A DNA stretch of 64,000 bases, taken from Cyclobacteriaceae bacterium (GTDB lineage Bacteria > Bacteroidota > Bacteroidia > Cytophagales > Cyclobacteriaceae). Each line of letters opens with the position of its first letter. Positions within the stretch are counted from its first letter, which is position 1. Positions 9,369 to 18,245 of this stretch are shown here, one piece after another. The translations under genes and the position numbers were made by a program. The DNA is taken from assembly GCA_028285685.1 (NCBI GenBank), contig JANQOR010000038.1, positions 454,028 to 518,027 on the forward strand, in the 5' to 3' direction. The notes beneath the pieces are model-generated. The model saw only the letters and a program-made list of their open reading frames with translations. It searched no databases and had not been told where the DNA came from.

Positions 9369-9665
9369 TCACCTGGTATGATCCTCAATTTCTTCAAAGA
9401 CTTCTACGGAGGAACGTTGACCGAGCCTTCTCATAGCTTCCATTTCTTGTGGGTTTTCATTTCCCCAAAAGTTCTTCCATAATTCCAAGGAGTCCCATTT
9501 TGCTATCGTGATAACCTCCGTCTCATTTTCAAATGATCTCAGCAGGAAACTGCCACGTGCGCCCACAACAGATGCATGAATGGAGTTGGTTGTTCTACTC
9601 CAGACTTTCTTAAATTCCTCAAAGTTCTTTTGAGGGACCTGCCAACGATAAACCACCCTTATCAT
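9369..9665 (-). CDS. Antibiotic biosynthesis monooxygenase (ABM)-like protein
   Basis: A 98-residue single-domain protein fitting the dimeric alpha/beta barrel (ABM) fold: an N-terminal strand IRVVYRWQV, a helix KNFEEFKKVWSR, the RGSFLLRS strand, TEVITIAKWDSLELWKNFW, then a C-terminal helix and strand. Family members include quinol monooxygenases and heme-degrading enzymes, but small stand-alone ABM proteins are often of unknown function and no catalytic signature is certain here. A good Bacteroidota -7 box (TAAGTTTG on the minus strand, 9699 to 9692) lies 27 bp upstream of the ATG, so it is probably transcribed alone. Confidence 0.7.
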   Translation of the reverse strand: MIRVVYRWQVPQKNFEEFKKVWSRTTNSIHASVVGARGSFLLRSFENETEVITIAKWDSLELWKNFWGNENPQEMEAMRRLGQRSSVEVFEEIEDHTR

Positions 9666-9691
9666 AGATTAGAATTTGTTTAATGGTGATA

Positions 9692-9699
9692 CAAACTTA
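9692..9699 (-). promoter_or_regulatory. -7 box TAAGTTTG before ABM-like gene
   Basis: Matches the Bacteroidota TAnnTTTG box exactly, 27 bp upstream of the start codon. No TTTG is found at the expected -33 position, so this rests on the -7 element alone. Confidence 0.3.
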
Positions 9700-9771
9700 T
9701 CAATGCGTTTGACTATCGACCGCATCTCCTGACCTTTTCAAGGTAATCCTTATGTGATTTATAGCACAGTG

Positions 9772-12000
9772 TTAATTGAGAATGGTGACCCAACCTTTGA
9801 AATTGGAACCACATTCGTTGGTAATTGACCAGAAATAAGTGCCATCTGGCAACTTACCCCCATTCCAATCGTTTTGATAATTGTCTGATTTATAGACCAT
9901 TACGCCTGTTCTTTGAAAAATTTTCAGTACAGAACCTAACAATCTTGTATCGACTACAAAGTGCTCATTCAAACCGTCACCGTTTGGCGTAAAGAGATTT
10001 GGTATATTAAGATTATCAAATTTCGGAAAGACAAGTTCTATCGTATCTTGTTCTATACCGCAGGAATTTTCAACCTCCACCCAGTAAATACCGGACTCGT
10101 TTACCTCCAGGGTTGAATTGTTCGATCCATTGCTCCATCTGTAAGCTGTTATGTTAGGATCCTCATTTCCTAGCACAATCGCATCGTCACAGATCCTCTT
10201 ATCGACTCCGAGATCAATACTTGGGCGAAATACGGATGAAATATCAATTTGGTCAGTAACAATCCCACAGGAGTTACTTGCTGTAACCCAATAGTTACCC
10301 CCACTATTGACAATTATGGAGCTTTCAGTAGATCCGGTTGACCACAAGACATGATCTGCATTTTCTGCGCTAGCACTTATTGTGAGAGAATCCCCTTCAC
10401 AAATTGTCATCTCACCTTGAGAATCAATTTCAACATAAGGTTCAGGAAGTACGAGTAGCTGTTTTGTGATGGAAACTGATTCGGCCATATTGCTAACTAC
10501 CAATGTTATTGACTGCATTCCAGGCTGTGAAAAGCAAATGTCCGAAGGACTTTGTTCGTTGGTACTTTCAATGTTTGCCCCAGTGAAAAGCCATTCCCAA
10601 CTATCAATAGCTCCAGAAGATTCATCCATCATGCTCAAACACCCATTTATGCAGATGCTATCTGAATTAAGCTGGAATTCGGCCCTGATATCCGACGAGC
10701 AAGAGAAAATCTCCCCGAGATCGATAGAGTTGATCTGTGGGGATACCGATAAGCCGAGGTTCAGATCACTACTTATTGAATTGGGGGTGCTAATTGAAGG
10801 AACTACGGCTGATTCGACCATATTGACATTCTGAACGCAATCGCCATCACCTTCTAGGTTTGTTTTTATGATTAAGATATCCTTATCTCCCTGTTCCTCG
10901 GTACATCCAAAAGCCATAATCATCCTGTTTGGATGAGAGATCACTGAAAGAATCTTGTCAGTTCCCTGCCCGGTAAAGGACCTGGACCAAACTAGATTAC
11001 CGTTGTTATTTACTTTCATTAAAATGGGAGGATGGCCAGAATTAATTTCATGTGCTGAAATGATGTATTCCTGACCTACCAATGTTGCTGAACTATATTG
11101 AATGTTGTTATCAGCTACACCAAAGGTCTTGGACCACCTCGTGTTTCCGGCGTTGTCTATTTCATTCATCCATATTTTGAGGCCACCTCCCCAGCTCCAC
11201 GCATCATCAATGGTTTGTAATATTCCCCCACTTTCCGTGAGATATCCGTTAAATGCCTCATCATCTCCTCCTCCATACAAATTGGAGGACACAATTACAC
11301 CTGCTTGATCCACTTCCATGATGAATCCATTATGTCCGGATATCCCCAGACCGCTTGACCAAGCTCCAGAAATTATATAGTTACCGATATCATTTTCAAT
11401 AAATTGAGCGAAGTTGATCCAATCATTGCCGCTTTGGCCGTACGTCTTCGACCATATTAAATTTCCATCAGAATCTAATTTCGTAATCATTACATCCAGC
11501 AATCCATTATTTCCACCAACACCGAAGCTTTTTGTCCAACCACCGACTAATAAACTTCCATCGGTAGTTTGCAAGGCTGTGTATGCACGATCATCAGCAA
11601 CTCCTCCAAATGTTTTCGACCATTCTACATTGTCCATCTCATCAAATTTGGTGATAAACCAATCATCATTTCCTGCACCAAAACTATCGGTCGTCCCTAT
11701 CGTCAGATACCCTCCTTCGGATAATGGAATTGTACTAAATAGGATATCGGTGCCGTTACCTCCCACGGCTTTTGACCATAGTACGCTGCCCGTAGTGTCT
11801 AGTTTTATTATTAGTCCATCAGAAGGCGCGGAACCAGATTGAGTACTTCCTACAACAATTACGTGATCTTCGCTAATGAAAACACTTGAATTGGCAATGT
11901 CATCACCGACTTTCCTAAGGGTCTCTTTGAAATAATTTTGGGAGAGTAATTTGACGCAAGAAAAACAGAGTATGGATAAGATTAGGATCTTTTTCTTCAA
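9772..12000 (-). CDS. Secreted propeller/PKD protein with T9SS type B C-terminal domain
   Basis: A 742-residue exported protein. Seen in order: signal peptide 1-20 ending at LLSQ; about seven 50-residue propeller-like repeats over 20-385 with recurring patterns such as TKLDSDGNLIWSKTYG and GGxxDD; a PKD-like domain about 440-525 (CLSMMDESSGAIDSWEW ... GMQSITLVVSN); two short Ig-like repeats of the form ITAYRWSNGSNNSTLEVNESG each ending SGIYWVEVENSCG; and a C-terminal gliding-motility-type domain with LFTPNGDGLNEHF near 670 and NDWNGGKLPDGTYFW. The last is the T9SS type B sorting signal, so the protein should be exported and anchored or released at the cell surface by the type IX system. Likely a surface adhesin or binding protein; the ligand is unknown. 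Confidence 0.85.
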   Translation of the reverse strand: MKKKILILSILCFSCVKLLSQNYFKETLRKVGDDIANSSVFISEDHVIVVGSTQSGSAPSDGLIIKLDTTGSVLWSKAVGGNGTDILFSTIPLSEGGYLTIGTTDSFGAGNDDWFITKFDEMDNVEWSKTFGGVADDRAYTALQTTDGSLLVGGWTKSFGVGGNNGLLDVMITKLDSDGNLIWSKTYGQSGNDWINFAQFIENDIGNYIISGAWSSGLGISGHNGFIMEVDQAGVIVSSNLYGGGDDEAFNGYLTESGGILQTIDDAWSWGGGLKIWMNEIDNAGNTRWSKTFGVADNNIQYSSATLVGQEYIISAHEINSGHPPILMKVNNNGNLVWSRSFTGQGTDKILSVISHPNRMIMAFGCTEEQGDKDILIIKTNLEGDGDCVQNVNMVESAVVPSISTPNSISSDLNLGLSVSPQINSIDLGEIFSCSSDIRAEFQLNSDSICINGCLSMMDESSGAIDSWEWLFTGANIESTNEQSPSDICFSQPGMQSITLVVSNMAESVSITKQLLVLPEPYVEIDSQGEMTICEGDSLTISASAENADHVLWSTGSTESSIIVNSGGNYWVTASNSCGIVTDQIDISSVFRPSIDLGVDKRICDDAIVLGNEDPNITAYRWSNGSNNSTLEVNESGIYWVEVENSCGIEQDTIELVFPKFDNLNIPNLFTPNGDGLNEHFVVDTRLLGSVLKIFQRTGVMVYKSDNYQNDWNGGKLPDGTYFWSITNECGSNFKGWVTILN

Positions 12001-12089
12001 GGGTGGGGTGATTTATTGATGTTATTCCATATTCTATAATTGCTGTATCAGTCCTAGCTAGTTTGTATCTCTAATCCCAATCTTTCAGT

Positions 12090-12107
12090 GAAAACTAAGC
12101 TAGCAAA
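12090..12107 (-). promoter_or_regulatory. Leader motif copy A (TTTGCTAGCTTAGTTTTC on minus strand)
   Basis: About 90 bp upstream of the T9SS type B gene. Seventeen of its 18 bases recur at 18140-18157 before the MBOAT gene, and a close variant occurs at 13484-13502 before the alpha/beta hydrolase gene. Suggests a shared promoter or regulator site; function not known. Confidence 0.3.
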
Positions 12108-12271
12108 GCTGCAATTCAACAACAAGATGTCAGATAAGAAACCGTACCACAATTCTTATTTTAGTTGCTTTAATCTTTAACAGATCGTCAAAATGGAACT
12201 GTCTGTAGGTCCTGTAAGCTCATGATCTTCTATCTAACGGAACCTTCATTTTAAGAACAATTGTGTCTCAG

Positions 12272-13414
12272 CTATTCGATCTTAAATTCCACATAATTGT
12301 TTCCTGAAAGCGGTTTCCCCAATAGTACGTCAAGAGTAAGTTGAATTAGGTATTGATGGTTCTTGGCTTGGGAAATAAGAGATGATTCGTCAATAAACTC
12401 ATAGTTGCTTACATAAGATTCTCGAATCACGCCCAAGCTTGTGAATTGACCATGGTTAAGCGGGTTGTTTAATGTATAGTAGGTAAATAAATCCTGATTA
12501 AAAAATTGATATGGTTTATACTCTGGTGCTGGGTTAGTTGTTCTCTTCCCTTCGTCATCAAGGTAGGTGGCTGAGGCCGAGAAAACCATGGTTTTTGTTT
12601 TAAACTCATTTCCATGATTTCGAAACAGGGAATCCATTTCGCGGTACAGGTAAGCAAATTCCTCAAGCCCATAGTGTTCCAATGAAGAATCATATATCAA
12701 ATAGCTCTTAAAGTTGACACTATTACGATGATTCATTTGAAGTGCAACTCCGCCACCCCAACTGTGTCCAAGGTAGTGTATCTGATCAGCATCGACGAAT
12801 GGTAAGCCCGATGCAAAAGAGTAGATAAACTCAACATCCTCTAAGGCTTGCGGATAGGAATGAGTAGCCTGATTCGGCCAGTGGTAGTATGAGGAGATAA
12901 CTGCGAATCCATGGGAAGCAGCATATTCAAACAAGGTACTGTTTTCAAAAGGAACGCCACCATTTCCATGATGGTAAATTATAGTTGGAAATTTGCCATC
13001 TTTCTCAGCGATGCTAGTTGAAGATTTTACACTACCCTTTAGCACCGCTTCTAAAAGATCAGCACCGTACCTTGGCGTTTCATCGGTATCTAAATTAACC
13101 ATGACACCAAAATTCAGAACTGAGTTAAGCTGCATTTTATAAATACTGTCGGCTAATTCACTCACTTTTTCGGACCCACCGTAATCAAGGAAATCTTGGT
13201 AGGAATTTGGTGATCCAGTTTGTTTACAGGGGAGCCAAAAATTGATGAAATAAGGCTTTGCACCCTGGTATGTACCAAACTCGTACCTGTTGGTAGAATC
13301 ATAGACGACTGTGTCAGAGTAGCTCACATAATATTCTCCATTTGACAATTCACCTTGAGCATAGGAAGCAACCGAAATATTGAAAATTGAAATGACGGTT
13401 AAAAGTATTTTCAT
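12272..13414 (-). CDS. Secreted alpha/beta hydrolase
   Basis: A 380-residue protein with a signal peptide (1-19, ending SYA-Q). The nucleophile elbow is GHSWGG (Gx SxG type) near residue 218, in YLGHSWGGGVALQM; an oxyanion-type HHGNGG stretch lies about 150, in the order expected for an alpha/beta hydrolase such as the dienelactone-hydrolase or PAF-acetylhydrolase-like families. The catalytic acid and His cannot be assigned with certainty; a His in NPLNHGQF near 325 and one near 355 are candidates. Role: hydrolysis of an unknown ester or amide in the periplasm or outside. It has its own leader containing CGATTAGGCGT (13432-13442) and motif copy C, shared with the MBOAT gene leader. Confidence 0.82.
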   Translation of the reverse strand: MKILLTVISIFNISVASYAQGELSNGEYYVSYSDTVVYDSTNRYEFGTYQGAKPYFINFWLPCKQTGSPNSYQDFLDYGGSEKVSELADSIYKMQLNSVLNFGVMVNLDTDETPRYGADLLEAVLKGSVKSSTSIAEKDGKFPTIIYHHGNGGVPFENSTLFEYAASHGFAVISSYYHWPNQATHSYPQALEDVEFIYSFASGLPFVDADQIHYLGHSWGGGVALQMNHRNSVNFKSYLIYDSSLEHYGLEEFAYLYREMDSLFRNHGNEFKTKTMVFSASATYLDDEGKRTTNPAPEYKPYQFFNQDLFTYYTLNNPLNHGQFTSLGVIRESYVSNYEFIDESSLISQAKNHQYLIQLTLDVLLGKPLSGNNYVEFKIE

Positions 13415-13431
13415 ATGCGACTATTGTGTGC

Positions 13432-13502
13432 CGATTAGGCGTGCATCCAATCCGGTCTCTGATTACTTTTCGTAACCAGCAGCGAAAAACGAAGCTAGTA
13501 AA
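13432..13502 (-). promoter_or_regulatory. Leader blocks shared with the MBOAT gene
   Basis: Two blocks in the leader of the hydrolase gene: ACGCCTAATCG (minus strand, 13442-13432) about 18 bp before the start codon, and TTTACTAGCTTCGTTTTTC (13502-13484). The same two blocks, in the same order, lie upstream of the MBOAT gene at 18056-18066 and 18140-18157. Meaning unknown; common regulation is an inference. Confidence 0.3.
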
Positions 13503-13611
13503 GTTTGTAAAGACTCCCTAACAAGGTTACACCATGAAGCAGAGGAATTATAGATTCCCGCTGGAATAAATAAGTCGCTCCTGGAAACTTATGAGGTTAT
13601 CCTTTTTCCAT

Positions 13612-14259
13612 TTAAAACCGATACCCGAAGTGAAGTCCGGGCTCAAATAAATAATAGTTTGGCCATTTGCTTTCAACTTGTTCAAATGAGTCGGGAAAGT
13701 TGGTATTGACGGGCCAGTAGTTAATGACAAAGGATGGTTCCAAAAACCAGCGTCTTTTAAAGAGCTCAATCCTGTATCCCGTTCTCAGCTGACACCATAG
13801 TTGAAATCCGGATTGGATTTTTTCATCTTGGGTGTCGTAAAAATTTTGAAGAAATGGAGTTGCCTGGATCGTTGAATACAGGCCTTTCCAATGAAATCGT
13901 TGGTATCCAACGCCAATACCGAAAGATCTGATTTTTCCGGGATAAACATCATCTGACGATTCCCAAAGTTGTATTCCAAGCGGATGGTAGTACGCCCAGG
14001 TAATTGCCTCTGCTATAATGACATCTCTCGAATTCAGATAGTAGCCATAGTTTAGCTGAAAATACTGTGGAGGCTCCTTTCTATCCAAGTTCCCTAGCAG
14101 AAACACCGAACTTCCCATTGAATGATTCCAATCATTGATTTGCCCGACGATCTTCGATGAAGAATCTGAACGATCTTTTTGTTGACAGAGTATGGATGTA
14201 GTTGAGCAAAAGAAGATCATTGTCAACATCATTACCCTATTTGAAATATCATTTCTCAT
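13612..14259 (-). CDS. Hypothetical outer-membrane beta-barrel-like protein
   Basis: About 215 residues when started at Met7 of the longest frame (MRNDISNRVMML), which gives a better signal peptide; the upstream ATG at 14277 is the alternative. After the signal the protein alternates aromatic and polar residues in strand-like segments (FQLNYGYYL, GIGVGYQRFHW, YSTIQATPFLQNFY, FQLWCQLRTGYRIELF) and ends LHFGYRF with a terminal phenylalanine, the usual end of barrel proteins that are inserted by BamA. No family is recognised. It lies between the hydrolase and TPR lipoprotein genes on the same strand, each with its own gap of about 200 bp or more. Confidence 0.6.
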   Translation of the reverse strand: MRNDISNRVMMLTMIFFCSTTSILCQQKDRSDSSSKIVGQINDWNHSMGSSVFLLGNLDRKEPPQYFQLNYGYYLNSRDVIIAEAITWAYYHPLGIQLWESSDDVYPGKIRSFGIGVGYQRFHWKGLYSTIQATPFLQNFYDTQDEKIQSGFQLWCQLRTGYRIELFKRRWFLEPSFVINYWPVNTNFPDSFEQVESKWPNYYLFEPGLHFGYRF

Positions 14260-14518
14260 TGTTATAATTTTAGTCATTTCTCATAGCAGACACAAGATAT
14301 TTATTCGTGGTGAGACGCTGGCGAGATACTTACAATAACAGCGTCTAGCGGGTACATATGAATTGAGTGCTCTGCTGATGATAATTTAAGAACGAAAGTA
14401 GAGAGGCAGTGGGCAAGTTTGTTCATAAGATGCATCTACAACGAGTTTACAACGAAGGAACCTGACATTACAGAGGTATTTAGTCTTATCGAAGAGCCTT
14501 TAAGACAACGAAGCCTTA

Positions 14519-15517
14519 CTAGCCGGCTTTTAGTCTTTCGATCAACGTATCGAAAGCCCTCTGAAAATTTAGATATCCCTTCTCTTTGGCCATCATTGAT
14601 CCAACTTCAGCGAAGTCCATAGCTTCGGATTTTCGCTCCTGCTTTTCCCGAACCACAGCTAGACCGTAAAGACTCTTGCATAGCACAATACCATGTTGCA
14701 ACTCCTCAGACAAGAAATTAGCTTTTACATAATATTCCTCAGCCATAGAAACATCCCCAAGCTCCAGATAATATGAGCCCAAATTACCTAATGCATGGGC
14801 TTCCGAGTAGTTTCGATTGATTGCCTTCGCAAATTCATAAGCTCGACCATGATGAAAAAGTGCTGAGTCCATCGCGCCAGATCTTCTAAAAACAACAGCG
14901 GTGTGTGTGTGATTTCGTATAATTCCGACGGTATCACGACTAGAAAAAGAAATGTCGAGTCCTTTTTGAAAGCATTTTTTACTTTCTTCTTCAGCTCCTT
15001 CAATTTGGAAAATCGTACCTTGACGATATAGCACTTTTGAAGTAAGTACATCGTTGCGTTTTTCTGTAGCGTGGGTCATGGCGGTGTCCAGGTACGCTCT
15101 GGACTGAGCCAGAGCATCTTCACGCTTGAAATAACTCCAATTTAAATAGGATAAATCACCAAGCCCGTAGAATGCATCCCCCAGATGATCCGGGATGTCA
15201 TACAGTCTGGAGTAGTGAATTGTCTTATGGAAAGATTCTTCTGCATTACCATATTTTTCAAGATATCTGAAATTTTCTGCCAGGAGTAAATGCAACTGTA
15301 TCTGATCTCTCCTGGCCAAGTCTTCAGTCAAATTGATTTGTAAAAGTTCGTGGGCTTCTCTCCATTTTCCCTGGTTGGAAAGGTTAATTATGATTGGTTT
15401 AAGATCTGAGAAAAGGGTCGATTTTGAAGACGTAGATGAACAACCTAAACAAAACATGAAAATGATTGCTGCGAAGACTAGTGGGTATATACCAATCCGC
15501 TTTTTGGTCTGCTGCAT
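14519..15517 (-). CDS. TPR-repeat lipoprotein
   Basis: Started here at Met21 of the longest frame (MQQTKKRIGIYP), because it directly precedes a lipoprotein signal with lipobox CLGC at about residues 22-25 of this version; the ATG at 15577 would place 20 hydrophilic residues before the signal and is less likely. The mature part is built of TPR-like helical pairs, with recognisable units GKWREAHELL, EKYGNAEESFHKTIHY, GDAFYGLGDLSY, and further units in the second half such as EAHALGNLGSYYLELGDVSMAEEYY. TPR lipoproteins act as scaffolds in the periplasm or outer membrane. It precedes an SGNH protein and MBOAT acyltransferase on the same strand and may belong to the same surface-polymer task (inference). 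Confidence 0.75.
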   Translation of the reverse strand: MQQTKKRIGIYPLVFAAIIFMFCLGCSSTSSKSTLFSDLKPIIINLSNQGKWREAHELLQINLTEDLARRDQIQLHLLLAENFRYLEKYGNAEESFHKTIHYSRLYDIPDHLGDAFYGLGDLSYLNWSYFKREDALAQSRAYLDTAMTHATEKRNDVLTSKVLYRQGTIFQIEGAEEESKKCFQKGLDISFSSRDTVGIIRNHTHTAVVFRRSGAMDSALFHHGRAYEFAKAINRNYSEAHALGNLGSYYLELGDVSMAEEYYVKANFLSEELQHGIVLCKSLYGLAVVREKQERKSEAMDFAEVGSMMAKEKGYLNFQRAFDTLIERLKAG

Positions 15518-15604
15518 GTCTACTTTGTTAGATACATAATGTCTAAAGTTGCTTATTACTTTTTTAAATGCAGTCAATCTTTTAGGCCTTTAACCATCTA
15601 TTAA

Positions 15605-16594
15605 CTATTCTGCAAACCACAAGTAATCCGTTGTGAACCTCTTACTCTGCTTTAGGGATAGTTCATAAAACAACCTTGAAAATTCAATTTGTCCCTTTTT
15701 GTTAAGGTGAAATGCTTCTGCAAAAAGCGTAGAATCCACATGATCATTAAAAATGTCAAATCGCCCAAAGATTGAACTATCTATGCCTGTTTGAGCTATT
15801 TTGCTGGTATAACCCTCATGAATTGCTTTGTATTTTTCTAAGTAATACTCGCAATAGTCCGAGCGCTTTGGCGGGATGAAAAGATGGAAATTGATCTTGT
15901 TCTCTTCACATAGCTTTTCTATTTTTCTCAAGTACTCGAATTGCAAACCAGACCAACCATACTTTTCTATTTGAAACCAATCACTCAGGTCATCAAAGTT
16001 TTTGGCAGTTCTCTGTAGAGCAGATGAGCCATAATCATCTGGTGTAGTGATGTTTCTATTTTTTTGTGCCGGTTGGGGAAGAAATAAATATCTAAAAAAT
16101 GATTTGTACCTCTTTACAAAGGCACTCTTATCATGTTCTCTGGAATATAGAAAACATTCCCATGTGGTGAAGTCCAAATACAAATACTGGTTCCGATGTC
16201 TATAGTACCTTTTTGTGTAAATCCAGGGGTCGAGTCCAAAATAGATAGTACGAACTGAATCTAATCCTAAATTTTTCAGGATAAAGTATGTCTGAATTGG
16301 GCCTCTGGCATCCATGGCTAAATTGACATAGCTGGAATTATCCGGATTTATGTTGTTGAGCTCCTTGCATGACAACCCATACCTTACACTTGAGCTCCCG
16401 GCTAAAATATTTATTGGACCATTGTCCAATGTTTCTATCCATGCATAATCATTTGCATCTTGGGCGTATCTTTTTTCAAGCGCTTTTTCCTCGAAAAAAC
16501 CTTCTTTTTGCTTTTCGATCAATAGCTCCATGACAAGAAAAGGTAGAGTCGGAACGAGTATTGTAACGATAGTCTTTGATATAAACCTTTTCAT
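15605..16594 (-). CDS. SGNH-like periplasmic protein paired with MBOAT
   Basis: Start chosen at Met21 of the longest frame (MKRFISKT), 4 bp after the MBOAT stop; the longer frame overlaps the MBOAT gene by 56 bp. The 329-residue version has an N-terminal membrane anchor (about 5-25). Seen: the block-I-like AGSSSVRYG near residues 65-73 (nucleophile Ser67 or Ser68), and a C-terminal AFHLNKKGQ with His about 296, the spacing expected for the DHxN-type end of SGNH/DltD/AlgX-like proteins. Such partners of MBOAT enzymes pass acyl groups from the membrane to a polysaccharide or other envelope polymer. Substrate unknown; the assignment rests on these motifs and on the tight MBOAT pairing. Confidence 0.7.
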   Translation of the reverse strand: MKRFISKTIVTILVPTLPFLVMELLIEKQKEGFFEEKALEKRYAQDANDYAWIETLDNGPINILAGSSSVRYGLSCKELNNINPDNSSYVNLAMDARGPIQTYFILKNLGLDSVRTIYFGLDPWIYTKRYYRHRNQYLYLDFTTWECFLYSREHDKSAFVKRYKSFFRYLFLPQPAQKNRNITTPDDYGSSALQRTAKNFDDLSDWFQIEKYGWSGLQFEYLRKIEKLCEENKINFHLFIPPKRSDYCEYYLEKYKAIHEGYTSKIAQTGIDSSIFGRFDIFNDHVDSTLFAEAFHLNKKGQIEFSRLFYELSLKQSKRFTTDYLWFAE

Positions 16595-16598
16595 GGGA

Positions 16599-18044
16599 TC
16601 AGAATTGGAAGTAGATAAATTGTTGTTCTTTTCCGCCGAACCAAAGGATCGCATATGCTATTGAGTAGTAAAATGTATATCTAACAGGTGATTTCCATCT
16701 TAATACGAGTTTTTCCAGCGCGTATTCTCCTTCTCTTCCTAACCATTCGATAATCATAAATGCTCCCAATAAGACTATAATTGTTTTGTATCTCAAATAC
16801 ACGCTGAATGACAGGAATGAGCTGGGATGCTGCAGTATGTCAGAGGCATACTGCAGTGCGTGACCAAGATTTTCTGCTCTGAAGAAAATCCATGCAAACA
16901 CAGTCAGACTAAATGTGGTGAGTATTGAAAGGAGCTCCTTAAAAGTTGGTAGGCTCCTGCTGTGGGCAACTATATCAAGATTATTTCGATTTTTATTCGT
17001 TAGTAGAAGCGGCAAAAAGTAGACTGCGTTTAAAGCTCCCCAAATAACGAACGTCCAATTTGCACCATGCCAAAAACCGCTAACAATAAAGATGATAAAT
17101 GTATTGCGAACTTTCATCAAAGTGCCGCCGCGACTTCCCCCTAGAGGAATGTAGAGGTAATCCCTAAACCATGTGGAAAGAGAAATATGCCAGCGTCTCC
17201 AAAACTCCGCAATGTCTCTCGAAAAGTATGGAAAAGCGAAATTTCTCATAAGGTTAAATCCGAACAAACGGGAAGTTCCAATCGCTATATCCGAGTAGCC
17301 AGAAAAGTCCGCATAGATTTGGAACGTAAAGAAAACAGCACCAAGTACCAATGTAATCCCTGAATAGTCAATTGAATTGCTAAAAATGTGATTCGCAAGC
17401 TCAGCACAGTTATCAGCGATAACTATTTTTTTGAACAACCCCCAAAGTATTTGACGCATTCCATTGACTGCCGTGGAGTAATCAAAATTTCGTTTGGTGC
17501 AGAATTGCGGCAACAAATTGGTTGCTCGCTCAATTGGTCCGGCAACCAATTGTGGGAAGAAACTCACAAAAGCTGAAAAGGCGATAAAATCCTTTGTTGG
17601 TTCAAGTTTTCTCCTGTAAACATCAATGGTATAGCTCAACGTTTGGAATGTGTAGAAACTAATTCCAACCGGTAGAATAATGTTTAGAGAATTTGCTTTG
17701 ATATCTGCACCAAAGAAGGAAAAAGCAGAGATGAAATTATCCAGAAAGAAGTTGTAGTATTTGAAAAAACCCAGGAAACCTAGGTTAACAAGGATGCTTG
17801 TCCATAAAAGAGCTTTTCTCCTTGACTGGCTTTCTGCAATTTTTAATTTTTGTCCGACTGTATAATCAACAATCGTACTGAAAATGATCAGGGATAAAAA
17901 CCTCCAATCCCACCACCCATAAAAGACATAGCTCGCAACAACTATTAGCAAGTTTTGATGCTTTATATTCTTGCTTGATATGAACCAATAGAGGATAAAG
18001 ACGATTGGTAGAAAAATTGCGAAGTCTAAGGAGTTAAAGAGCAT
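16599..18044 (-). CDS. MBOAT family O-acyltransferase (AlgI/DltB-like)
   Basis: A 481-residue polytopic membrane protein with about ten or more helices. Family hallmarks are visible: ISFYTFQTLSYTIDVYR near 128-143, PQLVAGPIERA near 164-173, FWRRWHISLSTWFRDYLYIPLGG at 281-303 including His286, and GFWHGANW with the presumed catalytic His326. This matches AlgI/PatA/DltB-type enzymes that move an acyl group across the cytoplasmic membrane and onto an extracytoplasmic polymer. The SGNH partner follows after 4 bp, which indicates translational coupling. Likely role: acetylation or similar modification of an exopolysaccharide or other surface glycan; the target is not identified. Confidence 0.93.
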   Translation of the reverse strand: MLFNSLDFAIFLPIVFILYWFISSKNIKHQNLLIVVASYVFYGWWDWRFLSLIIFSTIVDYTVGQKLKIAESQSRRKALLWTSILVNLGFLGFFKYYNFFLDNFISAFSFFGADIKANSLNIILPVGISFYTFQTLSYTIDVYRRKLEPTKDFIAFSAFVSFFPQLVAGPIERATNLLPQFCTKRNFDYSTAVNGMRQILWGLFKKIVIADNCAELANHIFSNSIDYSGITLVLGAVFFTFQIYADFSGYSDIAIGTSRLFGFNLMRNFAFPYFSRDIAEFWRRWHISLSTWFRDYLYIPLGGSRGGTLMKVRNTFIIFIVSGFWHGANWTFVIWGALNAVYFLPLLLTNKNRNNLDIVAHSRSLPTFKELLSILTTFSLTVFAWIFFRAENLGHALQYASDILQHPSSFLSFSVYLRYKTIIVLLGAFMIIEWLGREGEYALEKLVLRWKSPVRYTFYYSIAYAILWFGGKEQQFIYFQF

Positions 18045-18055
18045 TTAATTCTTGT

Positions 18056-18157
18056 CGATTAGGCGTTTTTTGCTGCACTCTCACCTTTATGGCACAGACC
18101 GCTCAAAATCAAATGGACAGGTCTGTATCATTCGTTGAGGAAAACTAAGCTATCAAA
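18056..18157 (-). promoter_or_regulatory. Leader blocks upstream of MBOAT gene (motif copy B)
   Basis: CGATTAGGCGT (plus strand, 18056-18066, 12 bp before the start codon) and AAAACTAAGCTATCAAA (18141-18157) recur near-identically in the alpha/beta hydrolase leader 4.6 kb away and, for the second block, before the T9SS type B gene. Confidence 0.3.
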
Positions 18158-18245
18158 ATTTCCGAAATCTCCTTGATCTTAGTCATCTAGCGAATTCAAT
18201 GATCAGGTTCAAATGACCCATAGTAAATGGGCACTATATCGTTGC

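Noticed and set aside
14419-14622. Plus-strand 67-codon frame opposite the TPR lipoprotein 3' end
   Set aside because: It overlaps the end of the well-supported TPR gene on the other strand, has no promoter or family match, and has unlikely composition.
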